64,000 bases of DNA from Physella acuta (taxonomy: Eukaryota > Mollusca > Gastropoda > Physidae): assembly GCF_028476545.1 (NCBI RefSeq), contig NW_026731827.1, forward strand, positions 1,472,001 to 1,536,000, written 5' to 3'. The notes beneath the pieces were generated by a model. The model did no database searches, had not been told where the DNA came from, and saw only the letters and a program-made list of their open reading frames with translations. The position numbers were made by a program, and so were the translations under genes. This document shows positions 46,302 to 59,975 of this stretch, piece after piece. Positions within the stretch are counted from its first letter, which is position 1, and the number at the start of each line of letters is the position of its first letter.

Positions 46302-49300
46302 TCTGCAAGAGAAAATGTACAGGTGAAATTAACACAAAAAATACATTGACACTCTTATATAAAAACATTTAATAAGAACGTTGTATTTGTTTGATCGCAC
46401 GTGTAAATCATGTTTTATATCACAACCAAACCTAACATTGACTGCAACATGGATATTAAACACATATTTTTTATATTTCTCAAAACGCTATATTGAATAG
46501 CTTATACATAGAGAGCCGAGCGGAAAATAATTACCTTGTACCGTTTTTTTTTAAAACTGCCTTTATAGAGCTTTTATCAAACTTTATACATTTTACGTCT
46601 TTTAATGCAAGACGAAAAAAAAACCTCGTTTTGCCTACTATACGTGTGAGATATTTACTAAGCAACACCTTAACAATTGACATTGACTGAGCGATCGGCG
46701 AGACGATTTATAACTTTATAAAGGTGAGGGGGGGGGGGGGTAACTTCAAGGGTTTATAGATGAAATGAAGTGACGCTCAGAAGAGCCCAGCTAATACACG
46801 AGAAACACAAATACAAAAAAAAAACAGTCTCCTCAAAGTACACCCATGCTATATTACAGAAAACTGTCGAGGCCGAACTCACTTTGTATACAAGTATTGA
46901 AAGGAGTGCCGCTTCAAGTTCGAAGGAAGGAAAAAAAGACTTTAAAGGCATAAAAAACATTAGATTTGAAACAGGTTGCCAGATAAACAAATTAATGTCA
47001 CTTTAATCAAACTAATTAGACCCTTCACTATTTTACTGCGTCGAGAAGCCTCGTAAATTGTATAATTAACCCGAGAATCGCATCTTTTTTTTTTTTAAAT
47101 AAATTTAAACATGAGAAATGTGTATGTTTGGTTTTGATTTTCGTCCAAGTGTCATTTGCGCCTGTTATCAGGCTAGGGGTATACGATCCTATCGAGACAA
47201 ACGCCGTTTGTCAATGGATGTTGTTTATCCCGAGCTGAATTCAATACGGAGAGCGTTACTTGTACTCTTTAACCCCAGCACTCGACGTTTTTATCTTTCT
47301 TTTTAATCAGCTTTTTAAAACCAGGTACTTGCAGTTGCTCCGTTTGAAATGGAGTAGGCGGTTTTCGTTGCTTTTAATATTGATATTGGCGTTATTCTTT
47401 TTGGAAACTTAATAAAAATAACGATGTCTAGAAAATTATTTTTTTTTAAAACAAAGGAGGTTTTTTTAATACTATTGTGCAAAATGAACTATTTCTCTTA
47501 TCCCCGAAAAGCCAGTATAAAATATATAATCCGAAAACGGGCTAAAATCAGTAAGCAAGTTGTTTTTAGAAGTTATTTTTACTATTTCAAACGGGACTTG
47601 CTAGAAAACTACAATGTGTTTAATTCCATTTTTTTTAGTATCGACATTTTTATTTTGAAAATCTCCCCTGGAAACCAACGAAGGGCGTTAACTATTCATT
47701 GTGTCCACGTGGTTCATAGACATTTAAATTTGATATTGTATTTTTTCCCTTCGCTGTTTGCTCGCCGGGGAAACCGGCACGCCACGCCTGAGGAATTCAT
47801 GCGCCGAAATTCATTTCTTACTGATGGACTATAAAACGCTACTTATCTATTGAATGGGCTTGTTATAAACAAATATTGGGAGAAAACGGTTAAGATACGT
47901 GGATAAATAGGGATCTCGGGGGTTGTCCACGTGTTAAACAACACCCACCGCGCCAGGGTCAACCCCACAGTGCAAACCCTGGCAGCGTGGAAATGGCAAT
48001 TGAGCCGGTAAATCGCGCACTTAACATCCCACGACGGCCGTTACTTCCTTACGGCCGTACGAGTGTGTTCGCAGAGAAATTCTAAAACGCTTTTTTTAAC
48101 TGCTTCGGGGAAACTTTCAATGGGTAATATTTGGTACAGCCTTTTGTAGAAGTTTCTTCTTTAAACAACGGTACAGAACCGTGCATACAGACCTACTTAT
48201 CGCGAAGGTTACTATTTTTTAAAAGCTCCATAAAACTTTCGAAAGTAACTTCATTTTAGAAAGTACGTTTCGGTTAATTATAATGTAAATGTTAATTAAA
48301 TTTAATATTTATAAGGGTAGAAAAATGAATACAACAACTAAGTGAACGTCACTTACCAAGGAAAAAAAACGAAATGTTAAAATTCTGTTAATACTGAAAT
48401 ATGTTATAGCCTACTTATAGCGTTTTAAATTTCACATAAAGCTGTGGCTCAAGTTGCACAACCTTACGTACAAGAGCAGTGTAAGATCTCTATCTTCAGA
48501 CGTTGGCCATCAAACCCTCGCACTTTGGTGGGAAGGGGGAGGGGTGCTTGAAAAGCTGGGGGAGTGGGGTTAAAAATAATTTTCTGCTCCTTTGCGGTGT
48601 TTTTTTTCTTCTGGCTCTAGTTGATGTCTTCAGACAGGCCAGTAAATTAAAAACCTTATCAGATTTCTTAGAGGCTTTATCGTATTGCTCTCTTGTATAA
48701 GAGAAAGGTGACAAGGGAGGGAAGAAATACGACTATCAACAAAGTACCCGTTACCCATAATCTTTCCTGCTGACAAAATCAGATGTTCTTATTCTAAGTT
48801 ACACGTCTCCTCCACTTTATTGCCGGTTTTATTTTTTAAACAACCCGAACCATGTTTTGTTTCTGATAAACTAGACCTAAATGCTTTTGTTTACACTGAA
48901 AATGACTAATATTAGTATATTATAATTATCCCCCTTGAATATCCTTATGAACATAAAATTGCTCTCCCCTTTAATTTTGTCGAAGTATTAAGAAACATAA
49001 TTTTTTTCAATATTATTTTATCGTCTCCTTTAAGAATGTGAGAAGTGGTGTGCCGTATTTAAAACAAACTTGATAAGATAATCAACGAAGCGCCGTATAA
49101 GGATAAATATTACAAATACATGCTAACTTAAATAAATTAGATTTCCAGCCTTTTTTACGGATAGTGTAAATGGACAAAGAAAACATGCCATTTTTTTCCT
49201 TATTTAAAAAAAAAAAATCCCATAACATCAGAATTGTAAGGCGTATTGTCCCGGTGAACCGTTAAGGCCCTCTCAGACAAATACAAAATACCTGCGATAC

Positions 49301-49620
49301 AGTCCAAGTCTCGCTAAAGCCTCGGGATACTAGGTACGCTGTGCTACCACGAGCCACGGAACGGCTTGACGGTACTTGGGGTGTAGACGATAACCTGAGA
49401 ACCACTGGGTCAAACATTTAACGGTGTGATTGGGTTAAGGTGTTAATCCAAGAAGCACTTTTAATTCTGTATGTGTGTGATGCAATACGATAACAAAATA
49501 TTTCTAGGCTAGTACAAAATTAAACTCACATTAAGTACAACTGTTGGATGTAGGTTGATTTATTTAAATTACGATTTTGAAATTTCGACATAAAGCATAA
49601 TTTGCTTAAACTATATGCTA
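46302..49620. other. Non-coding region upstream of the Orange-domain exon
   Basis: Probably intron or 5' flank. No bHLH-like exon was seen on the minus strand. Three CACGTG boxes occur at 46398, 47706 and 47928. Frames such as 47424-47834 (plus) are Lys/Phe-rich and look like chance. Confidence 0.45.
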
Positions 49621-49621
49621 C

Positions 49622-49739
<118 letters not shown>

Positions 49740-50236
49740 AACGCATAATATTACATAAAAATGTATAAAACATTATCGGCTACCTTGACATTTGCATTAG
49801 TGCCCACCCCCCTCCCCTACTCTGTCTACCATGCCTGTCTCAAACATGCATACCTCACATTTCCATTTTACAAGTTGTCGACCTTTCTTGTTGTAGTGGA
49901 TCACAATTTTTTCTCCCCACAATGTAGAAAAACTTGAGGGATCTACGAATAATATTTCTATAAGCCAATCATTGTGATTATATGCACGCAGAGTCACTTC
50001 ACCCCCCCCCCCTCCTCCCCCACCACCCCGTTACAAGTTCGTTTTTTCCCCCCAAGTTCTCCCTTGTTGTTGACGCGATACTTGTCCGAATAGGCGACAT
50101 TGTTGTCTGGGCAACAACCGAGGACTGTCGAATAACCCAAACCAATGGCTTGTCTTTGGGGATGGGGGGGGGGGCATTTTGGTAATGTCTGTAGTGTGTG
50201 TATGTGTGTATCCGCATTCGTCGCACTTGGCAGAAG

Positions 50237-50246
50237 CACACACACG

Positions 50247-50340
<94 letters not shown>
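50237..50340. repeat. (CA)n-(TA)n compound microsatellite
   Basis: About 13 CA units run directly into about 38 TA units. Confidence 0.97.
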
Positions 50341-50341
<1 letters not shown>

Positions 50342-50765
50342 TTAAGCACCTGCGTTTTTATCGATATTATAGTCTAGATAACTCAATACAGCAAGTTAAT
50401 ATCAATTTTAAATCCCTAAATATAAGCCAGCTACTGTCACGTGCCACTGCTTAGTATAACTGAGAGCTACAACCACATTGAAGGACATTCTTGTAAAAGT
50501 TGTACAACAGCCCCCCCTGCACTAACCGGTACCCTGCACTAACAGTATTTCTTCCAGACTTTTTTCTCCGGGGGGGGGGGGGGGGGAGCACTTGATATTT
50601 TCGTGGGGGTGTCAACATTTTCCGGGAGGGGGGGGGCGGACATTGGTAAAAGTATGTTTTCTATATAAATTCCATTTCGTTCGAGGGGAGGGGGGTAGAT
50701 TTTCTATGGGAGGGTAGGGCACCATATTTTTATCGTCAGTAAATGTACGTTAAATTTAAACATAC

Positions 50766-52620
50766 GGAAACAGACTTGTATGTAGGCACAGTGGCGTAGC
50801 CAGGATCGTCTCAAGGGGGGGGGGTCCAATTTTTACCCGGGGACAAACTTTCGATTTGCACCCTCCCCCCCTCATACTTTATATATATATATACCGAGGG
50901 GTCTATGGGGGGGGGGTTATGACCCTCTAACCCCCCTGCCTACGCCACTGTGTATGCAGGTTGCATACCACCCACAAACACACTTGTACGTAGGCAGCTT
51001 TCAACACCACCCCCACAAACAGACTTGTATGTAAGTAGTATATAAGGTCACATTTGATTATCATTTGTGGAGCCTCTGAAGCAATGAATATAGGCAGCTT
51101 CAACACCACACACACACGGACTTTTATGTAGGCAGCTTTCAACACCACCCCCACACACTTGTATGTAGGCAGCTTTCAACACCCCCACAAACAGACTTGT
51201 ATGTAGGCAGCTTTCAACACCACCCACACACAGACTTGTATGTAAGTAGTATATAAGGTCACATTTGATTATCATTTGTGGAGCCACTGAAGCAATGAAT
51301 ATAGGCAGCTTCAACAACACACACACACGGACTTTTATGTAGGCAGCTTCAACACCACACACACACAGACGTGTAGGCAGCTTCAACACCACACACACAC
51401 GGACTTTTATGTAGGCAGCTTCAACACCACACACACACAGACGTGTAGGCAGCTTCAACACCACACACACAGACTTGTATGTAGGCAGCTTTCAACACCA
51501 CCCACACACAGACGTGTAGGCAGCTTTCAACACCACCCACACACAGACTTTTATGTAGGCAGCTTCAACACCACACACACACGGACTTTTATGTAGGCAG
51601 CTTTCAACACTACCCCCACAGCCTTGTATGTAGGCAGCTTTCAACACCCCCACACACAGACTTGTATGTAGGCAGCTTCAACACCACACACACACGGACT
51701 TTTATGTAGGCAGCTTTCAACTTCACCATCACACACAGCCTTGTATGTAGGCAGCTTTCAACACCCCCACACACAGACTTGTATGTAGGCAGCTTTCAAC
51801 ACCACCCACACACAGACTTGTATGTAGGCAGCTTTCAACACCACCCACACACAGACGTGTATGTAGGCAGCTTTCAACACCATCCACACACAGACTTGTA
51901 TGTAGGCAGCTTTCAACACCACACACACACAGACGTGTATGTAGGCAGCTTTCAACTTCACCCTCACACACAGACTTGTATGTAGGCAGCTTCAACACCA
52001 CCCACACAAAGACGTGTATGTAGGCAGCTTTCAACACCACCCACACACAGACGTGTAGGCAGCTTTCAACTTCACCCTCACACACAGACTTGTATGTAGG
52101 CAGCTTCAACACCATCCACAGACAGACTTGTAAGTAGGCAGCTTTCAACACCCCTCCCCCCACAGACTTGTATGTAGGCAGCTTTCAACACCACCCACAC
52201 ACAGACGTGTATGTAGGCAGCTTTCAACTTCACCCTCACACACAGACTTGTATGTAGGCAGCTTCAACACCATCCACAGACAGACTTGTAAGTAGGCAGC
52301 TTTCAACACCCCTCCCCCCACAGACTTGTATGTAGGCAGCTTTCAACACCACCCACACACAGACGTGTAGGCAGCTTTCATTACCACCCACACACAGACT
52401 TGTATGTAGGCAGCTTTCAACACCATCCACACACAGACTTGTATGTAGGCAGCTTTCAACACCACCCACACACAGACGTGTAGGCAGCTTTCAACTTCAC
52501 CCTCACACACAGACTTGTATGTAGGCAGCTTTCAACACCCCCTCCCCCACAAACAGACTTGTATGTAGGCAGTTTTTAACACCCCCCCCCCCCCCCACAC
52601 ACAGACTTGTATGTAGGTAG
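50766..52620. repeat. 39-bp minisatellite, variable
   Basis: About 42 imperfect copies of a unit containing TTGTATGTAGGCAGCTTTCA followed by ACACCACCCACACACAGAC. Some units lose the TATG or carry poly-C insertions. The first unit (50771-50788) is separated from the rest by a hAT-type element, so the array was there before the insertion. Confidence 0.95.
50789..50950 (+). mobile_element. Short hAT-type element, copy 3 (inside the 39-bp minisatellite)
   Basis: Starts CAGTGGCGTAGCCAGG and ends CCTGCCTACGCCACTG, a 16-bp inverted repeat with one mismatch. Flanked by TGTAGGCA and TGTATGCA (7 of 8 match). Contains a core GACAAACTTTCGATTTGCAC and a short (TA)n. 162 bp. Confidence 0.85.
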
Positions 52621-53400
52621 ACAGTAGACTTGTAATGCTGCATCTAATGCTTACCCCTTACACTCAAGCTAGAAAACACGCAGCATTTAACACCCCCACC
52701 CCATCCTTGTCACCCAGCCAACATGTAAATAATAATATTACATTTTATTAACAAGTATATTCCCCATTGAAAGAAGCAAAGCGGTTACATATTCGATATG
52801 AAAAGACGCAAGAAATAAAAGGATATACAGTCTGTTATAAGGTGACGCGAGACCTTGGCTACGACCCTTGAAGGGTATAGATACAAAAATTGTGGGGCGC
52901 AACACCCCCCCCCCCCCAACCCGCTCTGAAAAGAAATCCTCAAGCCATAAATTGAAAGGCTGTATCTATGATAATACATACATGCATACAAATTTCGTTC
53001 ACCTTGACAGACAACATAAAAATAATGATGTTGGCCCTACCACGTGATCAGGTGGGCGAATATGTAGGGATAAGTTTTCATACAGTTTGCCTATGGAGCT
53101 GTCAGACATAGCAGGGGCTTTGAATCACGACGACCTACCTACATTTTGTTGTTACATTTTTTTTAAAAAGAAAAAGAACACAATTATGTTTACTTCAACA
53201 GTTTCTGTTTCGTTTCGAGCTTTTTTTTTTTTTTTAAATTACGAGGATGTAAGCTAATAGGTGTCTCGTCTCAAAGTTTCACGATTTAAATTGACATGTT
53301 CTTTCTATGTTGCCCCACACCTGATTGTTTTCAAATCCTGCACATGGTAGACAAATTTGATTTTTTTTTAAAAATAATTTCTTTAATTATATCAGATGAT

Positions 53401-53679
53401 CAGTGGCGTAGCGAGGTTGGGTGCCGCACTCGAGGTTCGAGTGCGGCACTTAGTGGTGTAACGCCCCCCCCCCCCCAGAGGCGTAGCGACTCTTCCCGGG
53501 GACAAACTTTCAAATTTTCGGTTTGCACCCCCCCCCCCCTCAAACTTTCGATTTGCACCCCTCCTCAAATTTTTCTCTATATATTTTGCCATTTTTGCCT
53601 TGGTGTCACCCCCCCTAAATGGTGTCACCCGGTGCGGTCCGCACCCCCGCCCGCCCCCCCCCCCCTCGCTACGCCCCTG
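53401..53679 (+). mobile_element. Short hAT-type element, copy 4
   Basis: Starts CAGTGGCGTAGCGAGG and ends CTCGCTACGCCCCTG, flanked by CAGATGAT at 53393-53400 and 53680-53687. It holds a perfect 13-bp hairpin (53421-53433 with 53437-53449) and what looks like an internal second terminus (AGAGGCGTAGCGACTC near 53477). 279 bp, perhaps composite. Confidence 0.9.
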
Positions 53680-53689
53680 CAGATGATCA

Positions 53690-55500
53690 TTGGTAGTTTT
53701 TCTATTACAATTTTTTATTTAACTATAAAGGGTTCTTCATTACAACGTTCATTTTGTTATAATGCTTATAGATTATATAAGCAAACCACTTAGGCCAAAA
53801 AAGTCGTAAATGTTTTAAGAAGTAGAGCTAGAACTACAAAGCAGCAATCAGAGCGGATTAGTACAAGCAGTTTAAAATATATAATTACACCGAGGCACGC
53901 GTACAACAGTGCGAAGTGCTCGTCAGCACGGTGTAGTGAACGGGGTGTGCATTTGTTCAATCTGTGAGACTCGGTTGTTGGGGCTTAACCATCTGGTAAC
54001 GGTTAAGTCGTCTGCACCGCGGCGACCCTCACAATGCAGAGAGCCACACAACAGCAGGCGAATTAGAGGAATTCCCTGCACAAATCGCGGCAAATCCTTG
54101 CCCATTGATCAAGTGAAACCAGCGTAGTTCAATCCACTTGAAAAAATCAAACAAACTTTTTTAAAGGTTACAAAACTCTGGTACACACAGGGAAAACCCT
54201 GATGTACTATTTCCTAGAAGTGTTGAACTCATATATTTATTTAGAACAGCTTATTCTTTATATATTTTGGACCAAAACAGAGGGCCGAAATTAATGAAGT
54301 CAACTTTTTGACTTTGCGATTGATTATAGAAAATGTTCGCTTAATTGTATTATAGTCTCATGTGAACATTGTAGCTTCTAACGGCATGATAAGAATGAAT
54401 CTACTTTAAACCATTTCATCTGGTACACTAGAGCTTCCAGTCCCTAAACTGGAGCCTCTGTCAAACTACAGCAACCCCCTTACACTAGCCTCTTTCAATG
54501 AAGAGCTCACAATCCCTTTACACTACTTTACACTGTAGCCTCTGACTAACCGGAAGAGACCCAATCCCTCCAAAGAATAATGCGCATCTTGTTGCAGTCA
54601 AACTACTTGCTGCCGGAATGGACACAAAAACTTCTTACACTGATTCAAAGCTGGGAGGAAAAGTCTCATTTTAGGGTCTAATGGGGGGGGGTGTAAGGAA
54701 GCGACCCATCCCAGTGGGGTGTAAAAATATACAAAATAAAATTTTATTGCAGACGAAAGCGTATAGTTCAGGGAGGGTTTCTACGGGTGTATGAATGATT
54801 CTACCCCATCTGTACTAGTGCGTAGCTGTCCCAAACGTTTCTATACGGACATTTGAACATGGACAATTTATAATGAATTTATAAAGATCATCCTCTACTT
54901 TTATTTTTTTATTTTTATTTGCCTCTGAATTGCGTTGATTTTGACGGGTAGATAATGCGTCGTATGATTTTCTTTTAAAACAGCACTCAATGTATTGAAC
55001 TTCTGGCGTTCCTAAACAGCTTCTGTGGGATTTTGTTTTTGGTGGGTTTTTATTTTTAGCTGTAAGTAGAGAAAACAGCAACCTTTCGTATACTTTATGA
55101 GACCGGAGCCAACTAGTCCATTGACGATCGTGTCTATACATCACATAGACCAGCGTTTTTTCTAACGGAAATAAGCTTCAATGGCGACTGTAAAGAAGTA
55201 AACCATGCATATGATACTTTCCGGTGCCTATCGTTGTGCAAAACAACTTTTTTCCCCTAACTTGGTAGACTATATACATGTATAGGCCTGAATTAGCACA
55301 AGGGGAGGGGGTGAAGATATTTATAATGTATACGCCGGAATCAGGATATAGATACGTGGCGGGATGGTGGTGGTAACAATAATGTAAAACCCTGGGTTAA
55401 GTGGTGGGTACGGGAGGGGGGGGGGTCTATTACAAAATATATTAATATTAGCTAGTTAGCTAGCTAGCAAGAACGAAGCATAGGTGGGGTGGGTAGAATT
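53690..55500. other. Non-coding region, one GC-richer patch
   Basis: 53885-54130 is GC-rich for this region and holds short frames on both strands with no recognisable product. The remainder is featureless apart from poly-G runs. Confidence 0.4.
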
Positions 55501-55504
55501 GTTG

Positions 55505-55506
<2 letters not shown>

Positions 55507-55590
<84 letters not shown>
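55507..55590. repeat. (TA)n microsatellite
   Basis: About 42 TA units. Confidence 0.97.
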
Positions 55591-55594
<4 letters not shown>

Positions 55595-56364
55595 GAGTTA
55601 AGGCATAGCCAAAGGCTGTAGGGTAGGGGTGCACTTTGCGAAAATCTAAATACTGTACTGTTTGATGCGTGAAGGTTACATTCACCCACATTTATATGAA
55701 AATTTATGACGGAAATGATACGGGTCAAATGAAATATTATATTACGTAGAATATTATATATATGTTAAGCCGCAGGTTATTCGTGGATGTTTTTATGGGG
55801 AGACAACGGTTGCAAGAAGCTAACATTTTTACGGTGGTTAAAACAACATCTAGATCTTAAAGCTAGAGTTACCGTTCTGTGTTGAATATTCAAGCATACC
55901 TTTGTTTATATTTTAAGATATATTTGTTGGATGATCTGCAGAAGAAAAGCTTTCTGCAAAGTAAAAATTTACACAAGGACAAAATGAAATTTGATTCAAA
56001 ATCTTCACAAAAGATCCATACAATGTATGTTGTTTATCTAATATATATATATTTTTCGAATTTTAATTTACTTGTAAGGCGAGGTTAAGTAATGGTGTGG
56101 CTATCTGCAACCTACAACTGAAAACAAACAAAAACAACTTGGTGACGCACGGATGCACCACGTTTCGTTTTTTTAGACATGCACTTTTTATTTAGCATTG
56201 ACTCTATACAGGGGAGGTGCGGGGAGGGGGATTTTCCGTGAAATTCAACATGTTTCTAACGGCGTATTTTCACGTGTAACAACTTTTATATCACAATCGT
56301 GCAGTTGTAAATATAAAGGTAGGGTAACAAGAAAAACCATTTTAAGAGATACGTATATTGTATA

Positions 56365-56652
56365 CAGGGGCGTAGCGAGGGGGGGGGGCGGGGGGTGCGG
56401 ACCGCACCGGGTGACACCATTTAGGGGGTGACACCAAGGCAAAAAATAGCAAAATATATAGAGAAAAACTCGAGGGGGGTGCAAATCGAAAGTTTGAGGG
56501 GGGGGGGGGGGTGCAAATCGAAAACTCGAGGGGGGGGGGTGCAAATCGAAAACTTGAAAGTTTGTCCCTGGGAAGGGTCTCTATGCCTCTGGGGGGGGGG
56601 GTGACACAATTAAATGCCGCACCGGGTGACACCCGACATCGCTACGCCACTG
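56365..56652 (+). mobile_element. Short hAT-type element, copy 5
   Basis: Starts CAGGGGCGTAGCGAGG and ends CATCGCTACGCCACTG, flanked by ATTGTATA at 56357-56364 and 56653-56660. The core repeats GGTGCAAATCGAAA three times between poly-G tracts, as in copy 1. The GTGACACC motif is shared with copy 4. 288 bp. Confidence 0.9.
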
Positions 56653-56664
56653 ATTGTATATACT

Positions 56665-57530
56665 ATTTGTAGACGATGCTACTACTGACTAGAACATTGC
56701 CTACTAGTTGCAGACGATGCTACAACTGACTAGAACATTGCCTGCTAGTTGCAGACGATGCTACTACTGACTAGAACATTGCCTACTAGTTGCAGACGAT
56801 GCTACTACTGACTAGAACATTGCCTACTAGTTTCAAACGATGCTACTGCTGACTAGAACATTGCCTATTAGTTTCAAATGATGCTACTGCTGACTAGAAC
56901 ATTGCCTACTAGTTGCAGACGATGCTACTACTGACTAGAACATTGCCTAGTAGTTGCAGACAATGCTACTACTAACTAGAACATTGCCTATTAGTTTCAA
57001 ATGATGCTACTGCTGACTAGAACATTGCCTACTAGTTGCAGACGATGCTACTACTGACTAGAACATTGCCTACTAGTTTCAAACGATGCTAAAACTGACT
57101 AGAACATTGCCTAGTAGTTGAAGACGATGCTACTACTGACTAGAACATTGCCTACTAGTTGCAGACGATGCTACTACTGACTAGAACATTGCCTACTAGT
57201 TTCAAACGATGCTAAAACTGACTAGAACATTGCCTAGTAGTTGCAGACGATGCTACTACTGACTAGAACATTGCCTACTAGTTGAAGACGATGCTACTAC
57301 TGACTAGAACATTGCCTACTAGTTGCAGACGATGCTACTACTGACTAGAACATTGCCTAGTAGTTGCAGACGATGCTACTGCTGACTAGAACATTGCCTA
57401 CTAGTTGCAGACGATGCTACTGCTGACTAGAACATTGCCTACTAGTTGCAGTCGATGCTACTACTGACTAGAACATTGCCTACTAGTTTCAAACGATGCT
57501 ACTACTGACTAGAACATTGCCTATTGGTCT
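56665..57530. repeat. 41-bp minisatellite
   Basis: About 21 copies of a unit containing GACTAGAACATTGCCTACTA then GTTGCAGACGATGCTACTACT. Two variant types (GTTGCAGACG and GTTTCAAACG) alternate irregularly. It begins just after the right target repeat of hAT-type copy 5. Confidence 0.95.
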
Positions 57531-58169
57531 AGCAGTTGGCAGACGAAGCAACAACGTTGCACACTAGCAGCAGACGGCCTCACAACAGGCTCGAATAAAG
57601 CACACGAGGGACAAAGATTCGCAATAAAAGTGACAAAAATAATCCCCATTGAATCTCAGTCAAAACTGTACTTGTCTCATTTCAATAAAATAAGCATAAA
57701 AACTGCTTTACTACGTTACACTTGGGGAATTGTACAAAATTAAATATTCACATCGAATCACTAAGCTTTCATCTGTCAGTACCGTAAATAGTTGGACTTA
57801 AAATTTGCGCTAGCAACTCCCAGCAGATTTAAGGCCTGCTGGTGTTGGGGGTAGCGGTATTGTAGTTAAATGCTGCTCTAGACCAGGGTGGTACTTTTTT
57901 ATTTGAAATTTTATTTTTCCAACTTTTAAAACTAATTTTATGAAGCGTGAAGGTCAGGATTCGATGATAGCTTTAGCATATTTTAAAGTAAACATTGGGG
58001 ATTGCCAGCGTGGCAAATAAAGACGGATTAGTCAGTCAGTGGAGCGAGGGATGACAGCACAAAACATAGGAAATGTCTCAGTGGTGTTTCCTTCTTCACA
58101 CCATGCCATACCACAGGGAAATGTGTATCAAAACAACGCTTCTATGTCTTCGTTAGGTAACAATCTAAA

Positions 58170-58545
58170 AAGTTTGATGGTCCATATGACAGATGACATG
58201 ACTGATGGACAATAAGACAGATTTGATGGTCCATATGACATATGACATGACTGATGATTAATATGACAGATTTGATGGTCCATATGATTTATGACATGAC
58301 TGATGGACAATAAGACAGATTTGATGGTCCATATGACAGATGACAAGATTGATTGACCATATGACAGATCTGATGGTCCATATGCCATGAGAAACCGGAT
58401 ATACCATATTTAAGATTTGACACCTGCAGGTCAGGTCAATATGACAGATGACAAGACTGATGGTCCATGCGACGGATATGAGGGTCCATATGACATGACA
58501 AACGACAAACGTGATGGTCCCTTGACAGACGACAGACCTGATAAA
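58170..58545. repeat. Degenerate tandem repeat of GATGGTCCATATGACA
   Basis: About eight imperfect copies of a 45-60-bp unit built from TGATGGTCCATATGACAGAT and GACATGACTGATGGACAATA. Copies drift towards 58545. Not coding. Confidence 0.8.
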
Positions 58546-59740
58546 CCATAACAGATGTAGAGTGTACCTCTTTTGCGACACCCGTCCCATAAGTGTTACT
58601 AAAAAACTATTACGTAATCATCCTTTGTTAACATTTAGACTGCAACAGTCTGTGACATTACACTTAGACAAAAGACCATAAGTTTTAATAATCAGTCATT
58701 ACTACGAACAAACGCGTTTTAAAATTCATCTTTGCGTTCAAGTTTCTTTTTTTGTTGAATGTAGCTTGTTTAGTTTAAAAGAGAATTATAAGGACAACTA
58801 CTGTTTTCGGTCTACAAAGGTTTACCTAAAATAACTATTTTTAGATGTGTGCCATGTTGAGTTGACACCCAGGCCCCCAACACGTTAGGGAGGGGGGGGG
58901 GGGGGGTGAAGAATGCGCACGTCCCGTCAGATCAGCACTCTGTGCGCAGCTGGTCGGGACAGGAACAAAAACATTGGGGGGGGGGGGGCGTGGGTGTTAT
59001 GGTGTTAATAGTAAGGGGGAACACGGGTATTTTGGTGATAATAGTAAGGGGGGGGGGGGGAGGTTGTTATGGTGTTAATACTGAGGGGGGAAAGCGGTAG
59101 ATATGGTGTTAATAGACTGTGCGCCTTGGGTAGTAAAATAAAAACAAATAGATAAACAATCGAACCGTACCACACACTGTAAAAAATAATATTGATAGAG
59201 GATAAATGTAACTTATCTAAGAATCTGTCTAGTAAATGTCTAAAAGTGACAAACGTTTTGAGTCGTATATGTGCAGGTACAGCCACCCATAACCCGAGAA
59301 TATTTAACACTCACCCTGTCTTCATGGCCCTCCCTCCTCGCCTCACACGCCGGGAGAAAGAATCGACAGAACGCCGATACCGTTAGGGGCACAGATGGCC
59401 CGCTTCGGATCTGAGAGTCCCGTCCTTGGGCGTGTCCACGGGAGGGGTGCGCTGTTTACATTCACGTTATAGGGGAGCGAGTAACTCAAGTAGTTAGGAC
59501 ACAAAACGTTATTGAAAATATCCTTGTGTACAGCTGTATTTCCTAATGTTGATAACTGAACGTAGGCCCGTGGAAGTCGTTTTACGAATTAAAAGCTACT
59601 CAATGGCTTTGCAAGATATGGCGTTAAAGAAGTTTCTTTTGATTCATATGTTCACAGTAATATAACAATAATGATAGGATTCTTACCGCTTATCCAGCTA
59701 TGGTCAGTCATCGCTATGTGTGATGTGTTATGTGTAATAA
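58546..59740. other. Non-coding region; possible 5' exon end at 59315 (minus)
   Basis: Holds three poly-G clusters (58890-59090). On the minus strand, GAAGACAG|GTGAGT-like sequence at 59310-59320 could be the donor of an untranslated exon of the Orange-domain gene, but nothing proves this. Confidence 0.3.
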
Positions 59741-59744
59741 GCAC

Positions 59745-59975
59745 TGCATGTTGTATGTCTACATATAGCAACATTCAACTACAAAGCTGGGGGTTATGCA
59801 AATATGTTGTATGTCTACATATAGCAACATTCTATTACAACGCTGGGTTTATGCAAGTATGTTGTATGTCTACATATAGCAACATTCTATTACAACGCTG
59901 GGTTTATGCAAGTATGTTGTATGTCTACATATAGCAACATTCTATTACAACGCTGGGTTTATGCAAGTATGTTGT
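59745..59975. repeat. 56-bp tandem repeat, about four copies
   Basis: Unit contains GTATGTCTACATATAGCAAC then ATTCTATTACAACGCTGGGT. The last three copies are nearly identical; the first is diverged. Confidence 0.9.

Noticed and set aside
47424-47834. 136-codon plus-strand frame
   Set aside because: Low-complexity Lys/Phe/Ile composition typical of chance frames in AT-rich DNA; no motif seen.
49999-50454. Tyr/Ile-repeat frames
   Set aside because: Translation of CA/TA dinucleotide tracts; the same holds at 55456-55728 and 60299-60607.
51048-52469. Repetitive Cys/Val-rich frames on the minus strand
   Set aside because: Products of the 39-bp minisatellite; frames break wherever unit length varies.
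54815-55144. 109-codon minus-strand frame
   Set aside because: No recognisable domain, no supporting splice signals, and surrounded by non-coding DNA.
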